Source: Glaciecola sp965660625 (GTDB taxonomy: Bacteria > Pseudomonadota > Gammaproteobacteria > Enterobacterales > Alteromonadaceae). Taken from it: a DNA stretch of 64,000 bases. The notes beneath the pieces are model-generated. The model was not told the origin of the DNA and did not search any database. It was given only the letters and a program-made list of their open reading frames with translations. The stretch covers positions 1 to 64,000 of the forward strand of contig CBFIAR010000013.1 in the NCBI GenBank assembly GCA_965660625.1. Direction: 5' to 3'. Shown piece by piece: positions 25,142-34,941 of this stretch (position 1 is its first letter; every line of letters starts with the position of its first letter). The position numbers and the translations under genes are program-made.

Positions 25142-26112
25142 AGCAACGACTAAATAACGCAACTGACATGAGTAAGATAGGCAAGGAAGTGTTTGGAAAA
25201 GTAGCAGTGTTGTTCGGCGGCAACTCCGCTGAACGAGAAGTCAGTTTGGCGTCAGGCACGGCCGTGCTTAATGCCTTGCAAGCTGCTGGGGTAGATGCAC
25301 ATAAGTTTGACCCGGCAGAGAATCCAATCGGTGATCTCGTTGCTCAGGGCTTTGACCGCGCATTTATCATTTTGCATGGTCGCGGCGGTGAAGATGGCAG
25401 TATGCAAGGCGCCCTTCAGTTGTTAGGTATTCCTTACACCGGCACTGGCGTTCTGGGCTCCGCTTTAGCCATGGATAAAGTTTATTCCAAACAAGTTTGG
25501 TCAACGTTAGCATTGCCAACTGCACCCTATAAAGTACTCACCATTGAGCAGGTCAATGCAAGCTTAAAGCCAGATTATGCAGCGCTTTTAGCAAACCTGT
25601 CGGGTGTTGCAATGGTAAAACCTGCGCGTGAAGGTTCGAGTATTGGCATGGCAAAAGTGAGTCAGCCTGACGAACTAGAAAATGCTGTAAAACAAGCACT
25701 TGAATATGACGACGATGTATTAATTGAACAATATATTAATGGACCAGAGTATACGGTTACCATCTTAAACGGTGTTGCGCTGCCCTCCATTCGCATGGCG
25801 ACACCCCACGTTTTCTATGATTATGATGCCAAATACAACGATAAAACCACAGAGTATCATTGCCCTAGTGGCTTAGACGACACGACTGAAAAACAGGTAG
25901 GCCAACTTGCTCTTAGTGCGTTTCAAGGCTTATCAGGTAAAGGTTGGGGAAGGGTTGATTTAATGCGTAATGAGCATGGTGAATTCATGTTACTTGAATC
26001 TAATACCGTGCCGGGTATGACCGAAACAAGCTTAGTACCAAAGGCTGCAAAACAAGCAGGGTTGAGTTTCGAGCAGCTCGTATTGCAAGTTCTTACGTCT
26101 AGTTTGGAGTAA
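25138..26112 (+). CDS. ddlB: D-alanine:D-alanine ligase DdlB
   Basis: 324 residues of the ATP-grasp family. It joins two D-alanines for MurF to use. Motifs include AVLFGGNSAEREVSLASG, LHGRGGEDGSMQG, VKPAREGSSIGM and LESNTVPGMTETSLVPKAA. The Tyr-rich omega-loop segment DYDAKYNDKTTEYHCP is also present. About 20 extra residues precede the usual start; ATG 25168 is an alternative, but the first ATG overlaps the murC stop as in other coupled dcw genes. Neighbours ftsQ and ftsA are in the usual order. Confidence 0.95.
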   Translation: MKQRLNNATDMSKIGKEVFGKVAVLFGGNSAEREVSLASGTAVLNALQAAGVDAHKFDPAENPIGDLVAQGFDRAFIILHGRGGEDGSMQGALQLLGIPYTGTGVLGSALAMDKVYSKQVWSTLALPTAPYKVLTIEQVNASLKPDYAALLANLSGVAMVKPAREGSSIGMAKVSQPDELENAVKQALEYDDDVLIEQYINGPEYTVTILNGVALPSIRMATPHVFYDYDAKYNDKTTEYHCPSGLDDTTEKQVGQLALSAFQGLSGKGWGRVDLMRNEHGEFMLLESNTVPGMTETSLVPKAAKQAGLSFEQLVLQVLTSSLE

Positions 26113-26116
26113 GAAA

Positions 26117-27013
26117 GTGTCGAAGGGCGACTCATCAAAAACAGGACGCAATGTTCGCAGAAACACCGTGAGCAGCAGCACTCTTGTTCATCGCTCAAAT
26201 AAAATGAAATTTAGCGATGAGTCAGATCCCTTAGACGATGACAGTGATTTATACGATGAACATGAAAGAACAGGTGAAACAGAATCGACGAACAAAATCG
26301 TTGGACTCATTGTTTTTGCGTTTGTGATAATCGGTTTTATTTATGGTGGTGTACAAGTTAAACAATGGCTTGAAGATGAACAACAGTTACCCGTACAAAC
26401 AGTTATTTTTAGTGGTGAAAGACGCATTTTGGTCGACGCAGAAATGGAAGCGCTTATCAGACAGAATCAAAAAGGCAGCTTTTTTGCACTAGACGTCAAC
26501 AAAGTTCATCAACTTTTAGAGGATATGCCTTGGGTTTATCGGGCATCGGTGCGCAAAAGGTGGCCAAGTAGTTTGCATATTTACTTAGTTGAACAGCATC
26601 CTGTTGCCATTTGGAATGATGATCTCTTGTTGAACACCCAAGGTGACATATTTGATGGTGGAGATCCAAGCAAAAAATTACCGCAATTATTTGGACCAGG
26701 AGGCAGTGAAAAAACGGCGCTCGCTGGGTTCAATGCGATGCAGTCAATACTGAGCTCAACTGGACTGACAATTAACGCTTTATTTTTAAGTGAAAGATTC
26801 GCTTGGAGACTAGAGCTGAGTAACGGAATACGCCTAAATATAGGGCGTCAGCAGTTTATCGATAGATTGCAGAATTTTATTGATATATTTCCGCTATTAC
26901 AGGCACAAAATAAGGCGATTAATTACATCGATTTGCGGTATGATATAGGGCTTGCTGTAGGTTGGCAAAAAAATGACAAAAAAGAACAAGAAATTACTGA
27001 AAATAATGATTAA
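26117..27013 (+). CDS. ftsQ: Cell division protein FtsQ
   Basis: 298 residues starting with GTG, 4 bp after ddlB. A long, acidic, Ser-rich cytoplasmic tail (about 1-58) precedes one membrane segment (about 59-78, VGLIVFAFVIIGFIYGG). A POTRA domain then starts at about LPVQTVIFSGERRILV, and the beta domain with FERFAWRLELSNGI-like strands follows. FtsQ links early division proteins (FtsA, FtsK) to FtsB/FtsL. The motif WVYRASVRKRWP, with VEQHPVAIW after it, is typical of the family. Confidence 0.93.
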   Translation: MSKGDSSKTGRNVRRNTVSSSTLVHRSNKMKFSDESDPLDDDSDLYDEHERTGETESTNKIVGLIVFAFVIIGFIYGGVQVKQWLEDEQQLPVQTVIFSGERRILVDAEMEALIRQNQKGSFFALDVNKVHQLLEDMPWVYRASVRKRWPSSLHIYLVEQHPVAIWNDDLLLNTQGDIFDGGDPSKKLPQLFGPGGSEKTALAGFNAMQSILSSTGLTINALFLSERFAWRLELSNGIRLNIGRQQFIDRLQNFIDIFPLLQAQNKAINYIDLRYDIGLAVGWQKNDKKEQEITENND

Positions 27014-27030
27014 AATGAGTGATATGAAAC

Positions 27031-28260
27031 ATGTCTAAAGCTACTGAAAGAGACCTAATTGTCGGTTTAGACATCGGAACCAGCGTAATTAAAGCCATCG
27101 TCGGCGAATTACTCGATGACGATAGTATTAGTATTATTGGCGTTGGTACACACAAGTCCCGAGGAATGGACAAGGGCGGTGTGAATGATTTGAACCTCGT
27201 TGTTCAATCAGTAAGACAAGCGGTTAATGAGATGGAATTGATGGCCGACTGCAGTGTATCTTCAGTATTCATGTCAATTTCAGGGCGTCACGTTCAGTGT
27301 CAAAACGAGAGCGGGATGGTGCCAATCAATAATCAAGAAGTCACACAAGACGATGTAGATAACGTGATCCATGCAGCACGTTCGGTGCCAATGGCAGCAG
27401 AACGTAAGTTACTACATGTGTTACCGCAAGAATTTGTTATCGATGTGCAAGAGGGTATAAAAAATCCCATAGGTATGTCGGGTGTAAGGATGGAAGCCGC
27501 TGCGCACATAATTACCTGCGCTGAAGATATGGCTAAAAATCTGGTCAAGTGTGTTGAAAGTTGTGATTTGAGAGTCGACCAAACCATATTCTCAGCCTTG
27601 GCTTCTAGCTACGCAGTGTTGACTGATGACGAACGTGAACTTGGCGTCTGCGTTATCGATATCGGTGGCGGTACGATGGATATCGTTATTTATACTGATG
27701 GTGCAATTCGTCATACGGCAGTGATTCCCTTGGCGGGAAATCAGATAACTAGCGATATTGCTAAAATTTTTCGCACGCCAATGAGCAATGCTGAAGACAT
27801 TAAAACCAAGTATTCATGTGCGCTAAAAGATATGGTGAGCATGGAAGAAAGCATTGAAGTGCCGAGTGTTGGTGGGCGGCCTGCAAGAGTGATGTCGCGC
27901 CATACTTTAGCTGAAGTGATTGAACCAAGATATCAAGAACTATTTGAATTAGCTTATGAGCAAATTAAAGCCAGTGGTTTAGAAGAACAAATTGCTGCAG
28001 GTCTTGTCATTACTGGCGGAACGGCCAAGATGGAGGGCGCCGTAGAGTTTGCCGAGGAAATTTTCCAAATGCCAGTAAGGGTTGGGAAGCCTCACTCAGT
28101 CAAAGGTTTGGCTGAATATGTTGATGATGCCTGTTTTGCTACAGCAGTGGGTCTGTTACAGTATGGTAAGCAAAATATAAACAATAAAAGAACGTCTTCA
28201 AAGAAAGGCGAAGAAAGCGTGTTAAAACGCATCCAAAGCTGGTTTAAGGGCGAATTTTAG
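27031..28260 (+). CDS. ftsA: Cell division protein FtsA
   Basis: 409 residues of the actin/Hsp70 fold. It tethers FtsZ to the membrane and recruits later division proteins. The phosphate-1 motif is VGLDIGTSVIKAIVGE, phosphate 2 is VIDIGGGTMDI and the adenosine motif is VITGGTAKMEG. The C-terminal amphipathic membrane-targeting helix is VLKRIQSWFKGEF. The SHS2 (1C) domain lies at about 86-165. It is 17 bp downstream of ftsQ and 81 bp upstream of ftsZ. All features are normal. Confidence 0.97.
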   Translation: MSKATERDLIVGLDIGTSVIKAIVGELLDDDSISIIGVGTHKSRGMDKGGVNDLNLVVQSVRQAVNEMELMADCSVSSVFMSISGRHVQCQNESGMVPINNQEVTQDDVDNVIHAARSVPMAAERKLLHVLPQEFVIDVQEGIKNPIGMSGVRMEAAAHIITCAEDMAKNLVKCVESCDLRVDQTIFSALASSYAVLTDDERELGVCVIDIGGGTMDIVIYTDGAIRHTAVIPLAGNQITSDIAKIFRTPMSNAEDIKTKYSCALKDMVSMEESIEVPSVGGRPARVMSRHTLAEVIEPRYQELFELAYEQIKASGLEEQIAAGLVITGGTAKMEGAVEFAEEIFQMPVRVGKPHSVKGLAEYVDDACFATAVGLLQYGKQNINNKRTSSKKGEESVLKRIQSWFKGEF

Positions 28261-28291
28261 GGGGCTCTTAACCGTTAGCGCTAAAACAATT

Positions 28292-28323
28292 TGAAACCGA
28301 AATAATAAAAGAAAAAGGTTTCA
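28292..28323. promoter_or_regulatory. Inverted repeat in the ftsA-ftsZ gap
   Basis: TGAAACC (28292-28298) is inverted exactly as GGTTTCA (28317-28323), with 18 bp between. It lies 18 bp before the ftsZ start and so could fold in the mRNA leader or be a binding site. The meaning is unknown. Confidence 0.3.
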
Positions 28324-28341
28324 GTATACCGGAGAAGCAGA

Positions 28342-29499
28342 ATGTTCGAACTAATGGACAGTCAAAGCGACGAAGCCGTCATTAAGGTAGTTGGCGTCGG
28401 AGGTGGCGGTGGTAATGCCGTCGAATATATGGTTCAGCACATGATCGAAGGCGTGGACTTTATCGCCATGAATACCGATGCTCAGGTATTGAAGACGTCG
28501 AGTGCTCACATCAAACTACAAATTGGTAACGAAGTTACAAAAGGTCTCGGCGCTGGCGCCGATCCAAATGTGGGTCGCGAAGCCGCTCAAGAAGATCGTG
28601 AAAAAATCCGTCAAACGCTAGAGGGCGCTGATATGGTTTTTATTACGGCTGGAATGGGTGGCGGAACGGGCACAGGAGCAGCACCAGAAGTGGCTAAAAT
28701 TGCGAAAGAAATGGGAATATTGACGGTTGCTGTGGTGACTAAACCGTTCCCATTCGAAGGCAAAAAGCGTTCTGACTTTGCAAATCAAGGGATTGCCGAG
28801 CTTTCAAAGCACGTCGATTCATTGATCACGATCCCAAATGAAAAACTCTTGAAAGTGATGGGTAAAGGAACGCCTTTACTACAGGCTTTCAGTGCAGCTA
28901 ATGATGTCCTTCGTGGCGCTGTGCAAGGTATTGCTGAACTTATTACTCGTCCTGGTTTGATCAACGTCGATTTCGCCGATGTAAAAACCGTGATGTCAGA
29001 AATGGGTACGGCTATGATGGGCAGCGGTGTGGGTAGAGGCGAAGATAGAGCTGAAGAAGCAGCAGAAGCTGCGATCGCTTGTCCGCTGCTAGAAGATATC
29101 GACCTCTCGGGTGCACGGGGCATTTTAGTTAATATTACAGCAGGCTTAGACTTTGCTATCGACGAGTACGAAATCGTAGGTAATGCGGTTAAAGCATTTG
29201 CGTCAGAAAATGCCACCGTCGTCGTTGGTACGGTTATTGACCCTGAACTCACCGATGAAGTTCGCGTCACTGTTGTAGCCACTGGTATTGGTGCAGAACG
29301 TAAGCCTGATATTAGTTTGGTCAATGATAATGCGCGCGTGAGTGCTGTAGGTAGAGACTATACTTCTGGTGCTAGAGAGCACAAGTCTTCGGGCGGTACT
29401 GATGGTAACCAAGCGTTAAAGTTAGACGACGAAGCTCAACCTAGTAATGAATTAGAGTATCTTGATATTCCGGCATTCTTGAGAAAACAAGCTGATTAG
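28342..29499 (+). CDS. ftsZ: Cell division GTPase FtsZ
   Basis: 385 residues. This tubulin homologue polymerises into the division ring. The GTP-binding signature GGGTGTGAAP, the VGVGGGGGNAV loop and the T7-loop residues NVDFADVKTVM are intact. A variable linker (about 320-370) leads to the conserved C-terminal peptide LDIPAFLRKQAD, which binds FtsA, ZipA and ZapD; zapD is present at 41509. It has an AGAAGCAG-type ribosome-binding site. This is the last gene of the dcw cluster. Confidence 0.98.
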   Translation: MFELMDSQSDEAVIKVVGVGGGGGNAVEYMVQHMIEGVDFIAMNTDAQVLKTSSAHIKLQIGNEVTKGLGAGADPNVGREAAQEDREKIRQTLEGADMVFITAGMGGGTGTGAAPEVAKIAKEMGILTVAVVTKPFPFEGKKRSDFANQGIAELSKHVDSLITIPNEKLLKVMGKGTPLLQAFSAANDVLRGAVQGIAELITRPGLINVDFADVKTVMSEMGTAMMGSGVGRGEDRAEEAAEAAIACPLLEDIDLSGARGILVNITAGLDFAIDEYEIVGNAVKAFASENATVVVGTVIDPELTDEVRVTVVATGIGAERKPDISLVNDNARVSAVGRDYTSGAREHKSSGGTDGNQALKLDDEAQPSNELEYLDIPAFLRKQAD

Positions 29500-29587
29500 A
29501 CTAATAAGTTATGATTAGATTAGCGTTTAATTATAGTGGTCTGAACAGTTGTTTTTTCAAAAATAAAGCTTGTAATATTGCAAGTCT

Positions 29588-29616
29588 TTGACAATAAAGT
29601 GGTTGAGTAATATAAT
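29588..29616 (+). promoter_or_regulatory. Consensus sigma70 promoter of lpxC
   Basis: TTGACA (29588-29593), a 17-bp spacer and TATAAT (29611-29616) give a perfect consensus promoter. It lies 34 bp before the lpxC ATG, so lpxC has its own strong transcript with a leader of about 25 nt. Confidence 0.9.
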
Positions 29617-29650
29617 GCGCGCCGTTTTTCTATTTGGTGAATAAGACAAA

Positions 29651-30565
29651 ATGATAAAACAACGTACTATTAAAGAGTCTGTGAAAGAGACGGGTATCGG
29701 TTTGCATAAAGGGCGCAAAGTCACTATGATTTTACGTCCTGCGCCTGCGAACACGGGTATCGTTTTTCGTCGTGTTGATTTACAACCTCACGCAGACATT
29801 CAAGCCAAGGCCGATGCTGTTGGAGATACAATGCTGTGTACATGTATCACGAACGCTGAAGGTCATTCCATACATACCGTTGAGCACTTGGCCTCAGCGC
29901 TGTCTGGTTTAGGCATAGATAATATTATCGTTGAAGTAGATAGTCACGAGCTTCCGATCATGGATGGTAGTGCGTCTCCTTTCATCTTCTTGCTCCAAAG
30001 TGCCGGTGTACAAGAGCTAGATGCTCCTAAAAAATTCATCAAAGTTATTAAAACTGTGCGCGTACAAGATGGCGATAAGTGGGCTGAATTTAGGCCTCAT
30101 GACGGCTTTAAAGTCAATTTTGAAATTGACTTCGAACATCCAGCTATCGCTGCCAGTCGTCAGAGGGTTGAACTCGATTTTTCTGTTGACTCGTATGTTG
30201 ATGAAGTCAGCAGAGCCAGAACCTTCGGCTTTATGAAAGACCTAGAGCTGATGAACTCGATGAACCTTGCGTTAGGTGGCAGCATGGATAATGCTGTGGC
30301 ACTTGATGAATATCGAGTGTTGAATCCCGAAGGTTTGCGTTGCAGCGACGAATTTCTTAAACATAAAATTTTAGATGCCGTTGGCGACTTGTACCTAGGT
30401 GGGCACAGTTTAATCGGTGAGCTTGTTGCCTATAAAACAGGGCACGGTTTAAATAATAAGTTATTAAATGCAATACTCAATGATGCTAGCGCGTGGAAGT
30501 ATGTAGAGTTTGAAAATGAGGACAGTTTGCCCATAAGATACATTGAACCTTCTTTAGCCTTTTAA
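29651..30565 (+). CDS. lpxC: UDP-3-O-acyl-N-acetylglucosamine deacetylase LpxC
   Basis: 304 residues, the normal length. It is the zinc-dependent committed step of lipid A synthesis. The zinc ligands are His in HTVEHLASAL (the second His of that motif) and the pair in LKHKILDAVGDLYL (His and Asp). The catalytic region GHSLIGELVAYKTGHGLNN is intact. It follows ftsZ, as in other gammaproteobacteria. Levels are usually set by FtsH proteolysis of the C-terminal tail, here ending in SLAF, similar to the LA-type degradation signals. Confidence 0.97.
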   Translation: MIKQRTIKESVKETGIGLHKGRKVTMILRPAPANTGIVFRRVDLQPHADIQAKADAVGDTMLCTCITNAEGHSIHTVEHLASALSGLGIDNIIVEVDSHELPIMDGSASPFIFLLQSAGVQELDAPKKFIKVIKTVRVQDGDKWAEFRPHDGFKVNFEIDFEHPAIAASRQRVELDFSVDSYVDEVSRARTFGFMKDLELMNSMNLALGGSMDNAVALDEYRVLNPEGLRCSDEFLKHKILDAVGDLYLGGHSLIGELVAYKTGHGLNNKLLNAILNDASAWKYVEFENEDSLPIRYIEPSLAF

Positions 30566-30738
30566 CTATTCTCTTGTATCAACTAGTGAGCAAGAATGCG
30601 GCTTAAACCGCAGTAACAGGTATGGCTTTATATAAGTAGGTCCGCTTGGTAAATGTGTCTATCTGCCGATAAGAGAGGTAGACTGCAAGCAACAACTTGG
30701 CAGCAGCGGTCGTTTTGCGACATGGTTGTTAAAAAAGA

Positions 30739-31632
30739 ATGAACATAAAAAGGGTGATGATGAGTTTTACGATACTTTACAAAGGCAAGAATCGCAGGTT
30801 TGTGAAGCGGATATCCGCTCGCAAGTTGCTGAGCTTGTCTGTAATAGCATCTATTATCTTCCTTATCTCCAGCCGCTCTACTGAATCAGTGTATGAGAAT
30901 CACGTTCGCGTGAATGTCATCAAGACCGGCTTAGAGCAGCAAGCACTTTTAGTTGACCAACTCAAGGTTGATACCCAACAGCAAGTTGGTGGGATCGTAA
31001 ATCAGCTAGCAGTTTTGCAAAACAGAATAAATCAGATGGAGTTGCTTACCGCAACCATGGCTGAAAATGCCGGCCTAAATAGAGAAGACTTTACGCTTAG
31101 CGAAGAAATGCAGACCTTAGACGCCACAGAGTCTTCTTTAACAAATCAAATCAATAAAATGTCTGAGACATTAGATTTTAAAATTCAGCAACTCACCGCC
31201 CTTGAATCTTTGATGTTAGGCCTCAATATAGAAAGACAGAGTGAGTTAGCCGGACGTCCAGTCCATACAGGTTGGTTGTCTTCTTATTACGGTGTTCGCA
31301 AAGACCCATTCACTGGCCGTCCATCTATGCATAAAGGTTTAGATTTCGCAGGCAAAGAAGGTGAAGACGTTATTGCAACAGGTGCTGGTGTTGTAACCTG
31401 GTCTGGCGACAGATATGGATATGGAAAACTAGTTGAAATTGATCACGGAAACGGTTTAAGAACAAGATATGGTCACAACGCTCAATTGTCGGTTGAAGTC
31501 GGCGACGTTGTTACTAAAGGCCAAGGTATCGCATTAGTTGGCAATACGGGTCGATCGACAGGTGCGCATGTGCATTATGAAGTTCTAAAAAACGGTCAAC
31601 AGATCGATCCGCTACCATTTATCTATCGCTAA
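30739..31632 (+). CDS. M23-family peptidoglycan endopeptidase, membrane-anchored
   Basis: 297 residues from ATG 30739. ATG 30760, 5 bp after AAGGG, is an equally good start and would give 290. A basic N-terminus and one membrane segment (about 31-46, SLSVIASIIFLISS) precede a coiled coil (about 70-160). The LytM domain follows, with zinc ligands His and Asp in MHKGLDFAG and HVHYE near the end. Such proteins cleave or help cleave peptide crosslinks in the periplasm. It sits between lpxC and secA, where E. coli has the arrest peptide gene secM, and it shows no SecM-like arrest sequence. Confidence 0.85.
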   Translation: MNIKRVMMSFTILYKGKNRRFVKRISARKLLSLSVIASIIFLISSRSTESVYENHVRVNVIKTGLEQQALLVDQLKVDTQQQVGGIVNQLAVLQNRINQMELLTATMAENAGLNREDFTLSEEMQTLDATESSLTNQINKMSETLDFKIQQLTALESLMLGLNIERQSELAGRPVHTGWLSSYYGVRKDPFTGRPSMHKGLDFAGKEGEDVIATGAGVVTWSGDRYGYGKLVEIDHGNGLRTRYGHNAQLSVEVGDVVTKGQGIALVGNTGRSTGAHVHYEVLKNGQQIDPLPFIYR

Positions 31633-31792
31633 ATAAACTGATTTTCAGTTTTCCCCAGTTCAACTCCACTCCTGACTCATTTAAATAGCTCAGTTCAGTG
31701 CTAAGGTTATCTAGCACGCCCTAGTTTATTCGCTGCATAATTGTTATTATGTCGCGCGTTTTATTTTAGTCATTTTTGGAAAACCATATAGC

Positions 31793-34489
31793 ATGTTATC
31801 AAGCACCTTGAAAAAAGTATTTGGCAGTCGTAATGATCGTTTACTCAAAAAATTAAAAAAGACAGTGGTTGCTGTTAATGAATATGAGAAAGCATTCGAA
31901 GAACTTTCCGACGATGAGCTAAAGGGGAAAACAGCTATATTCAGAGAGCGCTTAGAAAAAGGCGAATCAATGGATGCGATAGCAGCAGAAGCGTTCGCAG
32001 TTGTCAGAGAAGCCAGTAAACGCGTTTTCAACATGCGTCACTTCGACGTGCAAATGAAAGGCGGTTTAGTTTTACACCAAGGTAAGATTGCCGAGATGCG
32101 CACAGGTGAAGGTAAAACCTTAACCTCAACGTTACCCTCTTATTTAAATGCGATTTCGGGTAAGGGCGTTCACGTGATTACCGTGAATGATTACCTCGCT
32201 AAGCGTGATGCCGACGGCAGCAGACCGTTATTCGATTTTCTTGGTTTAACGGTTGGTTGTAACATTCCTGGGTTAAGCCCGGCGGAAAAGCGTGCTGCTT
32301 ATGAAGCAGACATTACGTACGGTACCAATAATGAATTTGGCTTCGATTATCTGCGCGACAATATGGCGTTTAGTCCACAAGACCGAGTTCAGCGCGGACT
32401 GCATTTTGCGGTTATCGATGAAGTCGATTCGATCCTTATCGATGAAGCTAGAACACCCCTGATTATCTCAGGTGCAGCAGAAGATAGCTCCGAGTTATAT
32501 AGAAAGATAAATCTGATTATTCCTGAGTTGCAGCAACAGGAAAAAGAAGATGAAGAAGACAATATTGGCGATGGTCACTACACTATTGACGAGAAAGGCA
32601 AACAAATACACCTGACCGAAACAGGGCAAATTTTCGTTGAAGAATTGTTGCAAAAACATGGCATTTTAGACGAAACAGAATCGTTGTTCGCTGCCGCTAA
32701 TATTTCCTTATTGCACCACGTGAATGCTGCTTTGCGGGCTCACAAATTGTTTGCAAAAGATGTTGATTACATTGTTAAGGGTGACGATATCATCATTGTC
32801 GACGAACATACCGGTCGCACAATGGAAGGGCGCCGTTGGTCTGAAGGTTTGCATCAAGCGATTGAAGCCAAAGAAGGCGTTAATATCCAGAATGAAAATC
32901 AAACCTTAGCATCAATCACCTTTCAAAATTACTTCCGTCTATATGACAAGTTGTCAGGCATGACTGGAACGGCAGACACAGAAGCATTCGAATTTCAGCA
33001 TATTTACGGTTTAGAAACGGTCGTTATTCCAACCAACAAACCAATGGTACGTGATGACCGAGCGGATAAAATTTATCTTACCGCTGCAGAAAAATATGAT
33101 GCCATAGTGGAGGATATTCTAAGTTGCGTTAAACGCGGCCAACCAACGCTGGTCGGTACCGTTTCAATTGAAAACTCAGAACTACTTTCCAGCGTCTTGA
33201 AAAAGGCAAAAATCCAACACAAAGTGCTAAATGCAAAATTTCATGAGCAGGAAGCAGATATCGTTGCAAACGCAGGTATGCCCAGTGCAGTGACGATTGC
33301 TACGAATATGGCAGGACGTGGAACGGATATCGTGTTGGGCGGCAATTTACAATCTGAAATAGAGAAGCTTAAAAACCCAACAGAACAGCAGTTAGAACAT
33401 GTTAAAGCTGAGTGGCAGAAGCGTCACGATGCAGTGTTAGTCTCTGGTGGTTTGCATATTATTGGTACTGAACGCCATGAGTCACGTCGTATCGATAATC
33501 AGCTACGTGGCCGTTCAGGTCGTCAAGGTGATGCAGGTTCTTCACGTTTCTATTTGTCGCTCGATGATGCATTAATGCGCATTTTCGCGTCTGAAAAAAT
33601 GGGCAACATGATGAAGCGCTTAGGGATGGAAAAAGGTGAGTCAATCGAGCACCCATGGGTATCCCGTGCTATCGAGAATGCACAACGTAAAGTAGAAGGT
33701 CGCAACTTCGATATCCGTAAGTCCTTGCTTGAATACGATGATGTCGCTAACGATCAACGTCGCGTTATCTATGAACAGCGCAACGAATTACTGGATGACG
33801 GTAATATTGGTTCAATGATCGCTAATATCAGAAAAGACGTTGTGGCTAACGTTATCAGCGAATACATACCACCACAATCATTAGAGGAAATGTGGGATGT
33901 TGCTGGCCTAGAAGAACGTTTGAAGAGCGATTTTGCGGTAGTCGCACCGGTGCAAGAATGGCTTGATAACGATGACAAGTTATTTGAAGAAACCATTAGG
34001 GAGCGCATATTCGACGAAATTGTAAAAGCCTATGAGTTAAAAGAAACGACTGTAGGGCCAGAAGTTATCCGTAATTTCGAAAAAGCAGTCATGCTACAAA
34101 GCCTTGACGGATTGTGGAAAGAGCATTTAGCTGCGATGGACCATTTGCGTCAAGGTATCCATTTGCGTGGTTATGCACAGAAGAACCCGAAGCAAGAATA
34201 TAAGCGCGAGTCGTTTGAGTTGTTCTCGCAAATGCTAGATACCCTGAAAGTAGACGTCATCAGCATATTAAGTCGTGTGCAGGTGCAGCAACAAGCGGAT
34301 GTAGAAGCGGTCGAAGAGCAACGTCGAGCAGCCGAAGTTGAGAGAAAATTTGAGCATGAGTCGATAACAGAGCCAGAGACTGAAAAGCCAGCTGCAGTTC
34401 AGCGCTCAGGTCCAAAAGTAGGTCGCAACGATCCTTGTCCTTGTGGTTCAGGGAAAAAGTACAAGCAATGTCACGGTAAGCTGTCTTAG
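31793..34489 (+). CDS. secA: Preprotein translocase ATPase SecA
   Basis: 898 residues, the normal length. It drives Sec-dependent protein export through SecYEG. Walker A is GEGKT (105-109, Lys108). The DEAD-type VIDEVDSILIDEARTPL, the preprotein crosslinking domain and the helicase motif NMAGRGTDIVLGGN are intact. The C-terminus ends in the zinc-binding SecB/ribosome site CPCGSGKKYKQCHG. In E. coli its translation is controlled by upstream secM, which is absent here. The 160-bp leader before it has only a weak hairpin (31635-31651). Confidence 0.97.
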   Translation: MLSSTLKKVFGSRNDRLLKKLKKTVVAVNEYEKAFEELSDDELKGKTAIFRERLEKGESMDAIAAEAFAVVREASKRVFNMRHFDVQMKGGLVLHQGKIAEMRTGEGKTLTSTLPSYLNAISGKGVHVITVNDYLAKRDADGSRPLFDFLGLTVGCNIPGLSPAEKRAAYEADITYGTNNEFGFDYLRDNMAFSPQDRVQRGLHFAVIDEVDSILIDEARTPLIISGAAEDSSELYRKINLIIPELQQQEKEDEEDNIGDGHYTIDEKGKQIHLTETGQIFVEELLQKHGILDETESLFAAANISLLHHVNAALRAHKLFAKDVDYIVKGDDIIIVDEHTGRTMEGRRWSEGLHQAIEAKEGVNIQNENQTLASITFQNYFRLYDKLSGMTGTADTEAFEFQHIYGLETVVIPTNKPMVRDDRADKIYLTAAEKYDAIVEDILSCVKRGQPTLVGTVSIENSELLSSVLKKAKIQHKVLNAKFHEQEADIVANAGMPSAVTIATNMAGRGTDIVLGGNLQSEIEKLKNPTEQQLEHVKAEWQKRHDAVLVSGGLHIIGTERHESRRIDNQLRGRSGRQGDAGSSRFYLSLDDALMRIFASEKMGNMMKRLGMEKGESIEHPWVSRAIENAQRKVEGRNFDIRKSLLEYDDVANDQRRVIYEQRNELLDDGNIGSMIANIRKDVVANVISEYIPPQSLEEMWDVAGLEERLKSDFAVVAPVQEWLDNDDKLFEETIRERIFDEIVKAYELKETTVGPEVIRNFEKAVMLQSLDGLWKEHLAAMDHLRQGIHLRGYAQKNPKQEYKRESFELFSQMLDTLKVDVISILSRVQVQQQADVEAVEEQRRAAEVERKFEHESITEPETEKPAAVQRSGPKVGRNDPCPCGSGKKYKQCHGKLS

Positions 34490-34545
34490 GACGTTTACCG
34501 GGCTATTTAATACTCGCTATCTACTAAGAGAATTGAAGTTTTTTT

Positions 34546-34941
34546 ATGAAACAAGTTCATGTTGCAGTAGGTGTTGTTCGCAGGGACAGCACCTTTTTTA
34601 TATGTAAACGCGCTGATGATCAACATCAGGGGGGCAAGTGGGAGTTTCCTGGTGGTAAAGTAGAGCTTGGCGAAACAGTCGAGCAGGCACTAAACCGAGA
34701 ACTTTACGAAGAAATCGGAATAAGTATCACATTGTCGTCACCATTGATTGAAGTCGCCCATGAATATAGCGATAAGCATGTGCTACTATCGGTTTTGTTA
34801 GTTGAAGAGTTTCACGATGAACCATTTGGCAAGGAGGGCCAATTATATCGTTGGGCAGACCTTAATGACCTCAAAAAGATTAACTTTCCTGACGCTAATA
34901 TCGCTATTGTGAATGCTATTTTGGCGCTGCCGGTTGTCTAA
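34546..34941 (+). CDS. mutT: MutT-type Nudix hydrolase (8-oxo-dGTP diphosphatase)
   Basis: 131 residues. The Nudix box GGKVELGETVEQALNRELYEE, then IG (about 37-60), has all metal-binding glutamates. It should remove oxidised guanine nucleotides such as 8-oxo-dGTP. The place behind secA is the same as in E. coli, which supports the mutT name. Its last 26 bp overlap, on the opposite strand, the end of the RND pump gene, so the two transcripts must run into each other. Confidence 0.92.
   Translation: MKQVHVAVGVVRRDSTFFICKRADDQHQGGKWEFPGGKVELGETVEQALNRELYEEIGISITLSSPLIEVAHEYSDKHVLLSVLLVEEFHDEPFGKEGQLYRWADLNDLKKINFPDANIAIVNAILALPVV

Noticed and set aside
28785..29324. 179-codon ORF antisense to ftsZ
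   Set aside because: Ser/Thr/Pro/Ala-rich shadow of a highly conserved gene on the other strand; no start signal.
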